64,000 bases of DNA from JAYKJB01 sp035284745 [NCBI: Candidatus Sericytochromatia bacterium] (lineage in GTDB: Bacteria > Cyanobacteriota > Sericytochromatia > S15B-MN24): NCBI GenBank assembly GCA_035284745.1, contig JAYKIL010000034.1, positions 1 to 64,000 of the forward strand, given 5' to 3'. Shown piece after piece: positions 42,097 through 51,515 of the stretch. Positions within the stretch are counted from its first letter, which is position 1, and every line of letters starts with the position of its first letter. The notes under the pieces are model-generated. The model worked only from the letters and a program-made list of their open reading frames with translations. It ran no database searches and was not told where the DNA came from. Made by a program: the position numbers and the translations under genes.

Positions 42097-43071
42097 TTAC
42101 TGCGGATGCGCTCGACTTGCGAGAATGGCCTCAAGTTCGTACAGGCTGACGTCTAATCCTTTTTTGTGTCCGATGACGTCGTCAAGGCACTGCACCGAAA
42201 TTTGGTTACCAGTAAGGCCCACCATCACGTTGGACGTGCCTTCCAGCAACACATCCACGGCCGCCGCGCCCAGGCGAGTTGCCAGAATGCGGTCGAATGC
42301 GGTCGGGCTGCCACCCCGCTGAATATGGCCCAGCACCGTCACCCGTGTATCGTAACCCGTGCTAATCCGTAAACGCTCGCCGACATCGAAGCCGTGGGCC
42401 GCGCCCTCCGCGACAATGACGATGCTGTGCTCCTTACCCTGGTTCATTCCTCGAATAATTTTGTCCGAGACAAAGTCGAGGTCGTGGGGAATCTCGGGCA
42501 CGATAACAAACTCAGCACCTCCCGCAAGCCCGGATGAAAGGGCGATCCATCCACTGTCTCGCCCCATCACCTCAATAATGACAATCCGTTTATGGCTGCT
42601 GGCGGTGTCACGGATTTTATTTATGGCGTCGAGCACCGTATTGACTGCCGTATCGTAACCAATCGTGTAATCGGTGCCATAAATGTCGTTGTCGATGGTT
42701 CCGGGGACACCTGCGATTGCAATTCCTTTTTTCCCCAACAATTGTGCTCCTCGGAAAGAGCCATCGCCACCAATGACCACCAACCCCTCAATCCCTCGCC
42801 GCTCTAACTCTCGCATCGCCATTTCCTGGCCTTCCGGAGTGGGAAATTGTGTCGAACGGGCTGTCTTCAGAACGGTGCCACCCCGTTGTAAGATGTTGCC
42901 GACATCCTGATATTCCAACGGCTTCATATGTCCTTTAATCAGGCCGTTGTATCCGTATTCAACGCCCCAAACTTCGAGGCCCGCGTGGAGGGCTTTACGC
43001 ACCGCCGCCCGGATTGCCGCGTTCATGCCAGGTGCATCTCCTCCGCTGGTCAGGACTGCTAGACGTTTCAT
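42097..43071 (-). CDS. pfkA: 6-phosphofructokinase (ATP-dependent)
   Basis: The 324-residue protein is a full-length PfkA. It has TSGGDAPGMNAAIRA, the ATP-site GGDGSFRGA near 100, the catalytic PGTIDND and the sugar-phosphate segments EVMGRDSGWIAL and LGHIQRGGSPTAFDR. It phosphorylates fructose 6-phosphate, the committed step of glycolysis. It starts two bases behind the accA stop, giving the order accD-accA-pfkA that is also seen in Bacillus. The ribosome site lies inside the end of accA. Confidence 0.97.
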   Translation of the reverse strand: MKRLAVLTSGGDAPGMNAAIRAAVRKALHAGLEVWGVEYGYNGLIKGHMKPLEYQDVGNILQRGGTVLKTARSTQFPTPEGQEMAMRELERRGIEGLVVIGGDGSFRGAQLLGKKGIAIAGVPGTIDNDIYGTDYTIGYDTAVNTVLDAINKIRDTASSHKRIVIIEVMGRDSGWIALSSGLAGGAEFVIVPEIPHDLDFVSDKIIRGMNQGKEHSIVIVAEGAAHGFDVGERLRISTGYDTRVTVLGHIQRGGSPTAFDRILATRLGAAAVDVLLEGTSNVMVGLTGNQISVQCLDDVIGHKKGLDVSLYELEAILASRAHPQ

Positions 43072-43073
43072 GG

Positions 43074-44036
43074 TTAACCTTCTTCGTAGCGTCCCAACGC
43101 GCGAAAACGCGCGTAGCGCCGTTCCAGTCGTGTTTCCTCGGGTTCTTCAAGCACCGCACTCAAATGTCGACGAATGGCTTCGCCAAGACGTCGTGCTGCC
43201 TCAACAGAGTCTTGGTGGGCGCCACCAAGCGGCTCTGTAATCACGTCATCGACGATCGATAAACGTTTGAGGTCAGGGGCGGAAATCTTCATGGCACTGG
43301 CCGCCTCGGATGCCATTCCCGCATCCTTCCATAGGATGGCCGCGCAACCCTCTGGACTGATCACTGAATAATACGCGTGCTCCATAATCAAAACGCGGTC
43401 GGCGACGCCCAACGCCAGCGCTCCTCCAGAGCCTCCTTCGCCCAAGACAACGGCGACACACGGGACAGGCAGTTGCGCCATTTCATAGATGGAGTGGGCG
43501 ATCGCACCGCCTTGATTGTGCTCTTCCGCCGCGATGCCCGGATAGGCACCGGGCGTGTCGATGAAGGAGACCACAGGCATATTGAAGCGCGCGGCATGTC
43601 GCATCAAGCGCACCGCTTTGCGGTACCCCTCAGGCTGTGGCATTCCAAAATTGCGGGCGATGTTGTCCTTGGTATCCCGTCCTTTTTGATGTCCTATGAA
43701 CACCACCGAGCGCCCCAAAAAACGACCAATTCCTCCCACCAACGCCAGGTCGTCCACTCCTTGCCGATCGCCCCGGAGTTCTATGAAATCCTCTGCAATG
43801 GCTCCGATATAATCGAGGGTCGTGGGACGACGGGGATGTCGCGCGATCTGGATGCGTTGAGAGGGCGTTAGGTTTTCAAAAATGCCCTGGCGTAATTCTA
43901 ACGCTCTTTCTTCCAGACGCTGTACTTCCCCATCCAGGGTGATGCCATTCTCGGAGGCCATCAGCTTGAACTGCGAGATCTTCTCTTCCAGTTCCAGCAA
44001 AGGGCGCTCGAACTCTAGTTCAAATCGTTTAGCCAT
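43074..44036 (-). CDS. accA: Acetyl-CoA carboxylase carboxyltransferase subunit alpha
   Basis: A 320-residue AccA. It has the carboxyltransferase segments FIDTPGAYPGIAAEEHNQGGAIA and GEGGSGGALALGVAD and the family-typical opening ELEFERPLLELEEKI. Together with AccD it transfers carboxyl from biotin to acetyl-CoA to make malonyl-CoA, the first step of fatty acid synthesis. It overlaps the accD 3' end by eight bases. Confidence 0.97.
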   Translation of the reverse strand: MAKRFELEFERPLLELEEKISQFKLMASENGITLDGEVQRLEERALELRQGIFENLTPSQRIQIARHPRRPTTLDYIGAIAEDFIELRGDRQGVDDLALVGGIGRFLGRSVVFIGHQKGRDTKDNIARNFGMPQPEGYRKAVRLMRHAARFNMPVVSFIDTPGAYPGIAAEEHNQGGAIAHSIYEMAQLPVPCVAVVLGEGGSGGALALGVADRVLIMEHAYYSVISPEGCAAILWKDAGMASEAASAMKISAPDLKRLSIVDDVITEPLGGAHQDSVEAARRLGEAIRRHLSAVLEEPEETRLERRYARFRALGRYEEG

Positions 44037-44928
44037 GCTGAGGCGACACGCTTTCTACGGGCGACCTGTCGGGTAGCTGGTGGAGTTTGAGCAAACGATG
44101 AATTTCACCTTTTAATTTGGTTCGAGGCACAATCATATCAATGAGGCCATGACGTAATAGGGCCTCGGCCGTTTGAAAGTCTGCGGGTGGTTTTTGTCGG
44201 ATGGTTTGCTCAATGACTCGACGGCCCGCGAAACCTATCAGTGCCCCTGGCTCTGAGATGATGATGTCGGCCAACGAGGGGAAACTCGCCGTCACGCCGC
44301 CGGTTGTCGGATCGGCCATCAGGGCGATATAAACTTGTTTGGCGCGATGGAAATGACGCAGAGCGGCCGTCGTTTTGGCCATTTGCATCAGTGAGAGGGC
44401 ACCTTCTTGCATTCGTGCCCCTCCCGACGCGGTCACCGTGATCAAGGGCAGGTGTTCCTCTGCCGCCCGTTCAATGAGGCGGGTGATTTTTTCACCCACA
44501 ACCGAGCCCATCGAACCGCCTAAAAAATAAAAATTCATGACCCCCAGGGCGACCCGTGTCCCACCGAGGGAAGCGACACCTGTTATGACCCCTTCTTCGG
44601 GGCCATGTTTGGCATAGGCATCTTTCAGGCGCTCGCCATAACGTTTGGTATCTACGAAATTGAGAGGGTCCGTTGAACGCAGATGAGCATCCATCGTTTC
44701 GAAGGTATTTTCGTCGACTAACTGTTCAATGCGCTCTCTTGCGCTCAGACGAAAATGAAAACCGCAACGCGGGCAGACCTGCAGATTGCTTTGGAGTTCC
44801 TTGGTAAACAGAGCCTCTTCGCACGCGGCGCATTTCACCCACAGACCATCGGGAATGTCTCGGCGAAAGGTAGCGCCTTTCACTTCGGCGCGTGCGCTTC
44901 GATTAGCAAACCAGTCTTTGAGTGTCAT
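44029..44928 (-). CDS. accD: Acetyl-CoA carboxylase carboxyltransferase subunit beta
   Basis: A 299-residue AccD with the N-terminal zinc ribbon (WVKCAACEEALF, then QVCPRCGFHFRL: four cysteines) and the carboxyltransferase core ITVTASGGARMQEGALSLMQMAKT. It works with AccA. It leads the accD-accA-pfkA operon, preceded by an extended -10 promoter. The opening LKDWFANRSA is standard for the family. Confidence 0.97.
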   Translation of the reverse strand: MTLKDWFANRSARAEVKGATFRRDIPDGLWVKCAACEEALFTKELQSNLQVCPRCGFHFRLSARERIEQLVDENTFETMDAHLRSTDPLNFVDTKRYGERLKDAYAKHGPEEGVITGVASLGGTRVALGVMNFYFLGGSMGSVVGEKITRLIERAAEEHLPLITVTASGGARMQEGALSLMQMAKTTAALRHFHRAKQVYIALMADPTTGGVTASFPSLADIIISEPGALIGFAGRRVIEQTIRQKPPADFQTAEALLRHGLIDMIVPRTKLKGEIHRLLKLHQLPDRSPVESVSPQHG

Positions 44929-44971
44929 TGTGATGAAAAAAAGGCGGGAGGCAGTCCCTAAAGGCCGTGAA

Positions 44972-44980
44972 ATTATATCA
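44972..44980 (-). promoter_or_regulatory. Extended -10 promoter of accD-accA-pfkA
   Basis: On the minus strand TGATATAAT (44980-44972) is a full extended -10 element about 45 bases before accD. No good -35 is seen, as is usual for this class. The same TGATATAAT precedes the TPR gene (60178-60170). Confidence 0.6.
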
Positions 44981-45042
44981 CAAGCGGCCCCGAGTCCCTG
45001 TGAAAAGCCGTCCCGCCACGAGCAAGCTTTGCCAGAGAAATA

Positions 45043-46227
45043 TTAGGGACGTTCGATGACCATCGCAATTCCCTGGCCGCCTCCAATGCACGCCGAGGCC
45101 AGCCCGTAGCGGGATTTTCGCTCCGCCAACTCGTGGGCCAGAGTCAACAAAATGCGGGCACCTGAGGCGCCGATTGGATGTCCCAGTGCAATGGCACCCC
45201 CGTTAGGGTTAACCCGTTCACGATCCAGCCCCAGCGCTTTCTCCACTGCCAGGTATTGACCAGCGAACGCCTCGTTGATCTCGATCACGTCCATATCCGC
45301 GAGTGTGAGGCCTGCCCGTTGCAACGCCATTTGAATCGCCGGCACGGGCCCAATGCCCATGCGGTTTCCTGGCACCCCGGCCACCCCCCACGAGAGGATT
45401 CGAGCCATCGGGGAGAGGCCCAACGAGCGAACTTTTTGTTCGTCGGCCACCACGAGGGCACAGGCACCATCGTTAATCCCGGAGGAATTACCCGGGGTGA
45501 CATTTCCACCTTTCCGGAATGCGGGCTTGAGCGCGGCCAGTTTTTCAAGGGAGGTGGAGCGAGGGTGTTCATCCAATTCGATGAGCTTGTTTCCCCCTTT
45601 GCTAGGAATTTCGATTGCAACGATCTCTTTGCGCATTCTTCCGCTGTCGATAGCGGCCCGGGCCAGTTGTTGCGAACGAAGCGCAAAAGCATCCATGTCT
45701 TCCCGGCTGATGTCATACTCGTGTGCCAACTCTTCCGCCGTCTCGCCCATAATGAGTCCGCATGCAGGATCTACAAAGACGGAATGAGGCCCTAACAGTG
45801 GGTCCTCTAAGGTTTGGTCACCTCGCAGGCTGTCGCGTCCACCCCGCAGAATAAAAGGCGCTCGGCTCATGCATTCGGTACCCCCTGCCAGCGCCATCTG
45901 GCTTTCTCCAAGTAACATGGCTTGGCAAGCACTCACCACCGCCTGCATTCCAGAGCCGCACAGTCGATTCACAATGAGGCCGGTGATGTTGTCGTGCATT
46001 CCCAGTCGATTCCCGACGTATTTTGCAAGGTAGTAACTCTCTTTTTCGGCCTGCATGACGTTGCCGAGGACCACTGCGTCAAACTCGGACGCAGAAACGC
46101 CTGCTCTCTCCAAAGCCCCTTGCGCCGCGGCCAGCGCCAATTGCGCCGACGAAAGGTTTCGAACCTCACCCAAGTAAGTGCCGAAGGGCGTGCGGGCCCC
46201 GTCCACCAAAAAGAGAGATTGTGTCAA
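45043..46227 (-). CDS. Acetyl-CoA C-acetyltransferase (thiolase)
   Basis: A 394-residue thiolase. The catalytic cysteine is in NRLCGSGMQAV, the second half holds GGAIALGHPIGASGAR with the catalytic His, and the C-terminal ACIGGGQG has the second Cys. It condenses two acetyl-CoA or cleaves acetoacetyl-CoA, thus closing beta-oxidation or starting polyhydroxybutyrate or butanol-type routes. The start is TTG behind a strong AGGAG. It lies upstream of accD on the same strand, but the accD promoter in between makes separate transcription likely. Confidence 0.94.
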   Translation of the reverse strand: MTQSLFLVDGARTPFGTYLGEVRNLSSAQLALAAAQGALERAGVSASEFDAVVLGNVMQAEKESYYLAKYVGNRLGMHDNITGLIVNRLCGSGMQAVVSACQAMLLGESQMALAGGTECMSRAPFILRGGRDSLRGDQTLEDPLLGPHSVFVDPACGLIMGETAEELAHEYDISREDMDAFALRSQQLARAAIDSGRMRKEIVAIEIPSKGGNKLIELDEHPRSTSLEKLAALKPAFRKGGNVTPGNSSGINDGACALVVADEQKVRSLGLSPMARILSWGVAGVPGNRMGIGPVPAIQMALQRAGLTLADMDVIEINEAFAGQYLAVEKALGLDRERVNPNGGAIALGHPIGASGARILLTLAHELAERKSRYGLASACIGGGQGIAMVIERP

Positions 46228-46270
46228 TGAGGGTCTCCTTCAAACCAAAGGTTTCGTTGAAGTGGGGGCT

Positions 46271-48040
46271 TCAAAAGGGCAACAGCATTTGCGCACTGAG
46301 TAACTCGTGGGATGCGGCAGTCGCGTTGTTCAGCAATCCATTGTCCGCTCCCGGCGTAAATTTTCCACTGGAGTATTCAAGTTGGAGCGCGGGAAGTTTG
46401 TCGATTTTGAGTTCCGTTTGAACACTGAGACCGGAGCCCAGCGTGCCCGAAAAATTTGCCCCAGCGGTCTGCTGCAGGGCCAGAGTCCAGTGGGGGAATA
46501 CCGAAAACCCGGGGATCTTCAGCGCCAGGCCGTACGAGTTGTAATCAGTTCCTGCGAGGCCCTGTAGGAGGCTGCGGCCACTCGCTGCGAAAGATTGGTT
46601 GGTGTCTCCGCTCAGGGTGATCACGCTGCCCGAGTTCAATCCCAATCCAAACCCGAAGCCGGTTCCCAACAGGTTGTTGCTTGCAAGCGTCAGGCTGGCT
46701 TGCGTTGGGTTAAAGTTGCCGGTCAAGGCGGTGCGTGAAACCGTTTGAAACGTGAGACCCAAGGCGTCGCTTCCCACGTCGATGGTGCCCGTGAGGGTTT
46801 TATTCAACGTGTCGGGGGCATCGGTGGGCAAGCCAATCGTTTTGGCCGCCACTTGCGCTCTCACAACGCCGAAGTCCGCGCCAAGCGTGGCTAGAAGACG
46901 ACCGCCAGGGTTAAATGTCTCCGCTTGGGGCAGGCTGTCTGCATAAGCCAGCTGGCCAAGACGGCTGAGATCGCGCCCGGAAATACCGCCCTGGTACCAC
47001 GCGATGCCGAATTGAAAGGGGCCCGCTTGTGTTCCTGCGGCGACCGTGTAATTTCCCCGGGGGGCTATGGGCTGGGTTGTATTCGGATCGAGGGCTTGAC
47101 CGACCACATCGGTTCCCGGCAGCCACCACACCGGGTTGCTCGCATCGGTACTGTCCCCAGTTCGCATGCGGGCGGGACTGGTGGTTTCGCCTGCTCGAAA
47201 CCCGGGAGTTCCAACAAAACCGTAGCCGCCGAGCCCTTCTCGCCAAAGATTTTGGGTGAATGGATTTTTAAATGCCGATCCCAGCGTCAGGGCATCGCGT
47301 GCGTTCATCACACCCGCGTGAAATGCCCAACTGCCTGGCGTATGGCTGACATAGGCCTTCGCAAGGTATGTTTCGGTCCAGGGGGTTCCGGCGGCACCGA
47401 CCTGCGGGGCTCCGAAGGCGAGGCCAGCACTGGGCGTGCCGTATACATCCCAATACAGTGCACTTCGAACCCGCGTATCGTCGGTCAATGCGGCTTCGAG
47501 ATCCACTTTGTTACGAACTCGAAGGTCGCCCACGGGAGCCTGCGCAGCAGGCATGCTACCCCTAAAAGTGCGATATTCGTTGCGCATTTCACCGCCCACC
47601 CGGACCCGCTGTTCCAATGTTTTGGTGCGGTTTTCGAGATTCTCGGCCTTGTTTTTAAGGACTTCAAGCTCGTCCCTGAATTCCCGCTGCAATCTCGCGA
47701 TGGTGCGGAGATCCTCGGGATTTGCTCCGAGGTCGGGACCGTCGAGGCGGCCGGTCGAATTGGCAATTTGTGCCTCGACCCGCGCCATGACTTTGGCGAG
47801 GGCGGCGGCCAACTCATACCTCGTAAGTGTTCGGGCGCCGCGGAACGTCTTGTCGGGGAACCCATCCATCACCTCGTATTTTTCAGCGAGTGCTCGAATG
47901 GCTTCCCGTGCCCAATGGTCAGAAGCGACATCTTTCAGCTCGCTCATCGGAGTGTACGCAGCCGCTGCGGGCGCGAGGAGCAGCAGGGACAGGCAGGCGC
48001 TGATGCTGCTCGCAAGAGTACGACAATAGGGCTGACGCAT
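46271..48040 (-). CDS. SLH-domain outer-membrane porin (cyanobacterial type)
   Basis: A 589-residue protein with a signal peptide ending near AAA-Y (residue 29). It has one SLH domain (ELKDVASDHWAREAIRALAEKYEVMDGFPDKTFRGARTLTRYELAAALAKV), a coiled coil (about 110-150, RLQREFRDELEVLKNKAENLENRTKTLEQRV) and then a beta-barrel of about 430 residues. SLH-coil-barrel porins link the outer membrane to the peptidoglycan and are a marker of Cyanobacteria and relatives. This is the main phylogenetic hint in the window. A clear promoter precedes it. Confidence 0.9.
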   Translation of the reverse strand: MRQPYCRTLASSISACLSLLLLAPAAAAYTPMSELKDVASDHWAREAIRALAEKYEVMDGFPDKTFRGARTLTRYELAAALAKVMARVEAQIANSTGRLDGPDLGANPEDLRTIARLQREFRDELEVLKNKAENLENRTKTLEQRVRVGGEMRNEYRTFRGSMPAAQAPVGDLRVRNKVDLEAALTDDTRVRSALYWDVYGTPSAGLAFGAPQVGAAGTPWTETYLAKAYVSHTPGSWAFHAGVMNARDALTLGSAFKNPFTQNLWREGLGGYGFVGTPGFRAGETTSPARMRTGDSTDASNPVWWLPGTDVVGQALDPNTTQPIAPRGNYTVAAGTQAGPFQFGIAWYQGGISGRDLSRLGQLAYADSLPQAETFNPGGRLLATLGADFGVVRAQVAAKTIGLPTDAPDTLNKTLTGTIDVGSDALGLTFQTVSRTALTGNFNPTQASLTLASNNLLGTGFGFGLGLNSGSVITLSGDTNQSFAASGRSLLQGLAGTDYNSYGLALKIPGFSVFPHWTLALQQTAGANFSGTLGSGLSVQTELKIDKLPALQLEYSSGKFTPGADNGLLNNATAASHELLSAQMLLPF

Positions 48041-48129
48041 GAGTCACCTCGATACACGGACGCGATAGTGAGAGAAGGCTGGAACGGGCTGCTCGTGTCG
48101 ACGCGATCCACCCTCGGGAAGACCCGTGA

Positions 48130-48158
48130 AAGATAGCACGGGGGGGGATGAGCGTCAA
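48130..48158 (-). promoter_or_regulatory. Promoter of the SLH porin gene
   Basis: On the minus strand TTGACG (48158-48153) and TATCTT (48135-48130) are separated by 17 bp. The leader would be about 80 bases. Confidence 0.75.
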
Positions 48159-48190
48159 AATATTTTCCAACCCCATGACGGGTGTCCTAA

Positions 48191-49381
48191 TCAGGGTTCT
48201 TGGGCATCCTTTTCGTTTTGCTCTGACCCCCGTGGCATCGTTTCCGGCGCCGGCATCGGCTCTACATAGGCGGGTGCGAAGCTGTTAAGCGTGGCTGCAA
48301 GCGGCGGCAAAGCCGGTCGCTGACGTTTGCGCATGATGCCCGCGATGATTTTTGCGACCGCCACGAACAACTCGGACGGTATATTTTGTCCCACTTTGAC
48401 CTGTTCATACAGGGCGCGTGCCGTCGGTGGATCCTCAACGGTTGGGATAAAGTTTTCCTCTGCGATCTCACGAATGAGCAAGGCTTGGCGGCCTTTGCCC
48501 TTCGCAAGCACCAGGGGCGCTTTCATTCCGCGCTTAGGTTTATACTCGAGCGCCACTGCATAATGGGTCGGATTGGTGATCACGACGTCTGCATTGGGCA
48601 CTGCCTCCCGGGCGGCGCCAGACGATATTTCCATCATCTTCTGCCGTTGTTTGGCCTTGATGTGTGGATCGCCCTCGAGCTTCTTGTATTCATCCTTAAT
48701 TTCCTTGTCTGACATTTTGAGGCCCTTCCACCACTGCCAGCGTTCAAACAAGTAGGAGATGAAGGCAATGACCAGCATGAGCAACGCAATTTTTTTTGCC
48801 GCCTCGAGAATAAGGAACCCGATCAGCCCGAGTGCTCCGGTTGTGGTCAGACTGGTGCTCTGCAAAATGGAGGCCGCGTTGTCTCGTATGACGGTGTAGA
48901 TCAAATAGCCAATGGCAAGACACACCACCGTGGTCTTGGTGAGGTTGAAGAGTTGTTTGACCTTGAAAGGATTGACCTTGTTCTTGAAGCCTTTCACCGG
49001 ATCGATTTTTTCAAACTTCGGTTCAAGCGGTTTCAGGGTGATCAGCCAACCGACTTGGGCGTAAAGCACGACCAAGACGGTCAGCACGATGAGCAAGACA
49101 AAAGGGGCTGTTGTGATGACCAAGACCAGGACGACACGCCACAATAAAAGGCGCGCTTGGTTGACGCTGAGATCCTTGTACTCCGGAATGTTTCTCAGAA
49201 TTTCGTCAATGAAGGCAAACAGGTACTGGTAGGCAAATTGTGCGCTCCACGCCAGCGCGTAGGCAGAAACAAAAATAGTCGCCGCAGCAAGCAGGTCCTG
49301 AACCTTCAGGACATTTCCCTTTTTGCGCTCCTCGTCCAGTTTATGGGGGGTCGGATCGTGCTTTTTATTTTCGTCAGCCAC
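48191..49381 (-). CDS. flhB: Flagellar export-gate protein FlhB
   Basis: A 396-residue protein with the FlhB opening (DPTPHKLDEERKKGNVLK), four transmembrane segments and the C-terminal cytoplasmic domain containing the self-cleaving N-P-T-H in VVITNPTHYAVALEY. FlhB switches the export specificity from rod/hook to filament proteins. The GTG start lies 30 bases behind the cca stop. A perfect TATAAT (minus strand, 49395-49390) ends nine bases before the start, so the message could be almost leaderless. The C-terminal tail (about 50 residues) is Pro-rich and extends beyond typical FlhB. Confidence 0.93.
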   Translation of the reverse strand: MADENKKHDPTPHKLDEERKKGNVLKVQDLLAAATIFVSAYALAWSAQFAYQYLFAFIDEILRNIPEYKDLSVNQARLLLWRVVLVLVITTAPFVLLIVLTVLVVLYAQVGWLITLKPLEPKFEKIDPVKGFKNKVNPFKVKQLFNLTKTTVVCLAIGYLIYTVIRDNAASILQSTSLTTTGALGLIGFLILEAAKKIALLMLVIAFISYLFERWQWWKGLKMSDKEIKDEYKKLEGDPHIKAKQRQKMMEISSGAAREAVPNADVVITNPTHYAVALEYKPKRGMKAPLVLAKGKGRQALLIREIAEENFIPTVEDPPTARALYEQVKVGQNIPSELFVAVAKIIAGIMRKRQRPALPPLAATLNSFAPAYVEPMPAPETMPRGSEQNEKDAQEP

Positions 49382-49411
49382 AGCCTTGCATTATAAGGGC
49401 ATTGCGTGTGT

Positions 49412-50788
49412 TCAGGTGTTGTCTGCTCGCAAGTGATGAAGCAAATCGAGCGCCTCTTGTCGCGATTTTACCTGCTTCATGGCGATGGCTTCATCGACAG
49501 TCGTAAGCCAATGCGCAATGTGGGGCCCGGGTTCGACGCCGGGCAACTCCAGGATATCGTTGCCGCTGATGAGTCGCGGCAGTGGATTGTCGCACAACTC
49601 CCAGTGACTTTTCAGTCCGGTGTATCCCAGCGCTCGCAGTACCAGCGATGGGTCCCCGAGCAGGCACCACATCAGTCCCGGCCAAGCAGTTCGATGGTCG
49701 CGCCAGGCTCGGAATATTTCCAGGGGGGAGAGGGCTGCTTTTTTATGTGTCTGAAGCACCTCATACCCGTGCAGTATGCTGCGGAGGAGCTGAACCTGCC
49801 GCCGGCTGAATGGCAGTCGCCGCAATGTCGCAGCCAGGTTGTCTCGGGTTGCCCGCAGCAACAGGGCTGCAAAAAGGTATGTGGCTTGCAACGGGCGTTC
49901 TTTGTCTACGTTACTGTAGATTTCTTTGGACAGTCGTGGCTGTTCGGGGGAGGATATTTCGTGGAGGATATTTTCCATCCGGCCGACCCTTCGGAGGGCG
50001 CTTGCTGTCTCCTGGAGGGGTGCACCGAGGGCGGGTGCCAGAATCTCTAAGCGTTGCATGGTTCTTAGCGTCGCAGCGGCACGACCGGAAACCAGCAGCT
50101 TGTGCCACTCGGCCAACAGACGCTCACCTGCCACCCGCTCCATGAGCGGAGCAGACACCTGCAGCCATGCCTGGGCCTCCGGCACGAGGTCAAAGTTTAA
50201 AGTGGCGGCAAACCGAAAAGCCCGTAATACGCGGACCGGATCATCTGAAAGGTTCTGGAGGGAGGGAATCCGGATTTTACGCGACAACAAGTCTGTGTAA
50301 CCGTTCAGTGGATCAATCAGAAGGCCCGTCTGAAGGTCGAGCGCCATGGCGTTGATGCTTAAGTCTCTGCGTTGGAGGTCAACGAATAGGTTGTCCTGGG
50401 CCAAGCGGGCGAGGTCGAGGTATGTATCCGCCTCAAACTGCAGCCGGAAAATTTCGAGTTGCGCATCAAGTTCTATCACCGCCCGGGGTTTGAGCAAGTC
50501 CTTCAAACTGGCAAGCACGGAGCGCGTGGCAGCCGGGACTACGACATCCCAATCCAGGGGTTCTTTCCCGAGCAGCCAATCCCGCACGCAGCCTCCGACC
50601 AAGTAAAGCGCAACGCCGCTTTGCTGTTGAACTTCAAGCAAACATCGGCCGAGCGGTGATGCGTGGATTAACGTCATCAATTGATCGGGTTTGCGCGCTG
50701 AGAAGGGCGAATGGGGAACAGTCAAACGGAGTTCTCTCAATGGGACCGGAGAGAAGGAAAGGTCTCCGGCCCTCAAAAGCAGCGCCAT
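49412..50788 (-). CDS. cca: CCA-adding tRNA nucleotidyltransferase / poly(A) polymerase family
   Basis: A class II nucleotidyltransferase of about 458 residues. It has the GGCVRDWLLG motif, the metal-binding D-W-D in EPLDWDVVV, and the RRDLSINAMAL and VRVLRAFRFAATLNF motifs of the family. It adds CCA to tRNA 3' ends; neither tRNA in this window encodes CCA, which fits. Starts are uncertain: ATG at 50788 (used here), TTG at 50800, or ATG at 50677, which would begin just before the core. The adjacent poly(A) polymerase role cannot be excluded. Confidence 0.9.
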   Translation of the reverse strand: MALLLRAGDLSFSPVPLRELRLTVPHSPFSARKPDQLMTLIHASPLGRCLLEVQQQSGVALYLVGGCVRDWLLGKEPLDWDVVVPAATRSVLASLKDLLKPRAVIELDAQLEIFRLQFEADTYLDLARLAQDNLFVDLQRRDLSINAMALDLQTGLLIDPLNGYTDLLSRKIRIPSLQNLSDDPVRVLRAFRFAATLNFDLVPEAQAWLQVSAPLMERVAGERLLAEWHKLLVSGRAAATLRTMQRLEILAPALGAPLQETASALRRVGRMENILHEISSPEQPRLSKEIYSNVDKERPLQATYLFAALLLRATRDNLAATLRRLPFSRRQVQLLRSILHGYEVLQTHKKAALSPLEIFRAWRDHRTAWPGLMWCLLGDPSLVLRALGYTGLKSHWELCDNPLPRLISGNDILELPGVEPGPHIAHWLTTVDEAIAMKQVKSRQEALDLLHHLRADNT

Positions 50789-50937
50789 GTTAATGGTCAA
50801 TTAAGTCTTCGGCAAATCGCCATCAATTCATGCGCCTGTTGATGACTGTCTCGGTATAAGACGGCCAGGGATAGAATGGCTTTGAGAACGGGGGGCCGGG
50901 GGGCCTCTTGTGTTCCGGGGCACAGAGGAACGGTCGT

Positions 50938-51384
50938 ATGGCAACCAGACAGTTAAAGGCGCGGATCATCGAGAAGCCGGTCACCGTTGAGATCAGCGTC
51001 TCCGATGGGGGAACGTCTTACCACCTGACGGCCTCGGGAGAAGATGGCGCACCCCTGTATTTTCGCCGCGCCGCATATATTTTGCCCGTTTCAGTGGTGC
51101 GGGAACCGATGCCGACCCTCACTTGTCGGCATCTTGAGCAGGCGACGGTCCATTTACTGCAGGGCCGGGAGAACCAAGCGTTGTTGGCGTTCAAACGGGC
51201 GGTGGCGAGTGCCATCGACCCGCCCTCGCTCATCAAGGTTGCCCTGGCGTGTCATACAGAAGGATATCGCGACGAGGCACAAGTCGCCTTGGCGCGAGGA
51301 TTGCGGTATGCCCTGCGGGATGCCTACAGCAGCGCATTGATTCGGAGCATTGCGACCCATTTGGGCTACCCCCTCGACGCCTAA
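50938..51384 (+). CDS. Unknown protein with TPR-like helices
   Basis: A 148-residue protein from the ATG at 50938 (GAGGAA upstream). The N-terminal 65 residues look like a small beta domain (RIIEKPVTVEISVSDGGTSYHLTASG). The rest has helical-pair repeats resembling TPR (LEQATVHLLQGRENQALLAFKRAVA, EGYRDEAQVALARGLRYAL). No family recognised. It precedes the phnDCE-type transporter by 130 bp and might be cotranscribed, though a -10 element lies between. Confidence 0.55.
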   Translation: MATRQLKARIIEKPVTVEISVSDGGTSYHLTASGEDGAPLYFRRAAYILPVSVVREPMPTLTCRHLEQATVHLLQGRENQALLAFKRAVASAIDPPSLIKVALACHTEGYRDEAQVALARGLRYALRDAYSSALIRSIATHLGYPLDA

Positions 51385-51442
51385 AACCTGGGATTGGGCG
51401 GCGGCGGCTTGCGTCAGTCAGCGAAATACGCCTGCTTCTGGG

Positions 51443-51448
51443 TATAAT
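51443..51448 (+). promoter_or_regulatory. -10 element (TATAAT) of the phnDCE-type operon
   Basis: A perfect TATAAT 68 bases before the phnD start. No convincing -35 is present at the right distance, and no Pho-box-like repeat is seen nearby. Confidence 0.45.
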
Positions 51449-51515
51449 CCCACAGACGATGCGCTCGTGGGGAGGTCGTGATCGCTTTGCGTAGCTGTTC
51501 AGGAGGACCTTTTTG

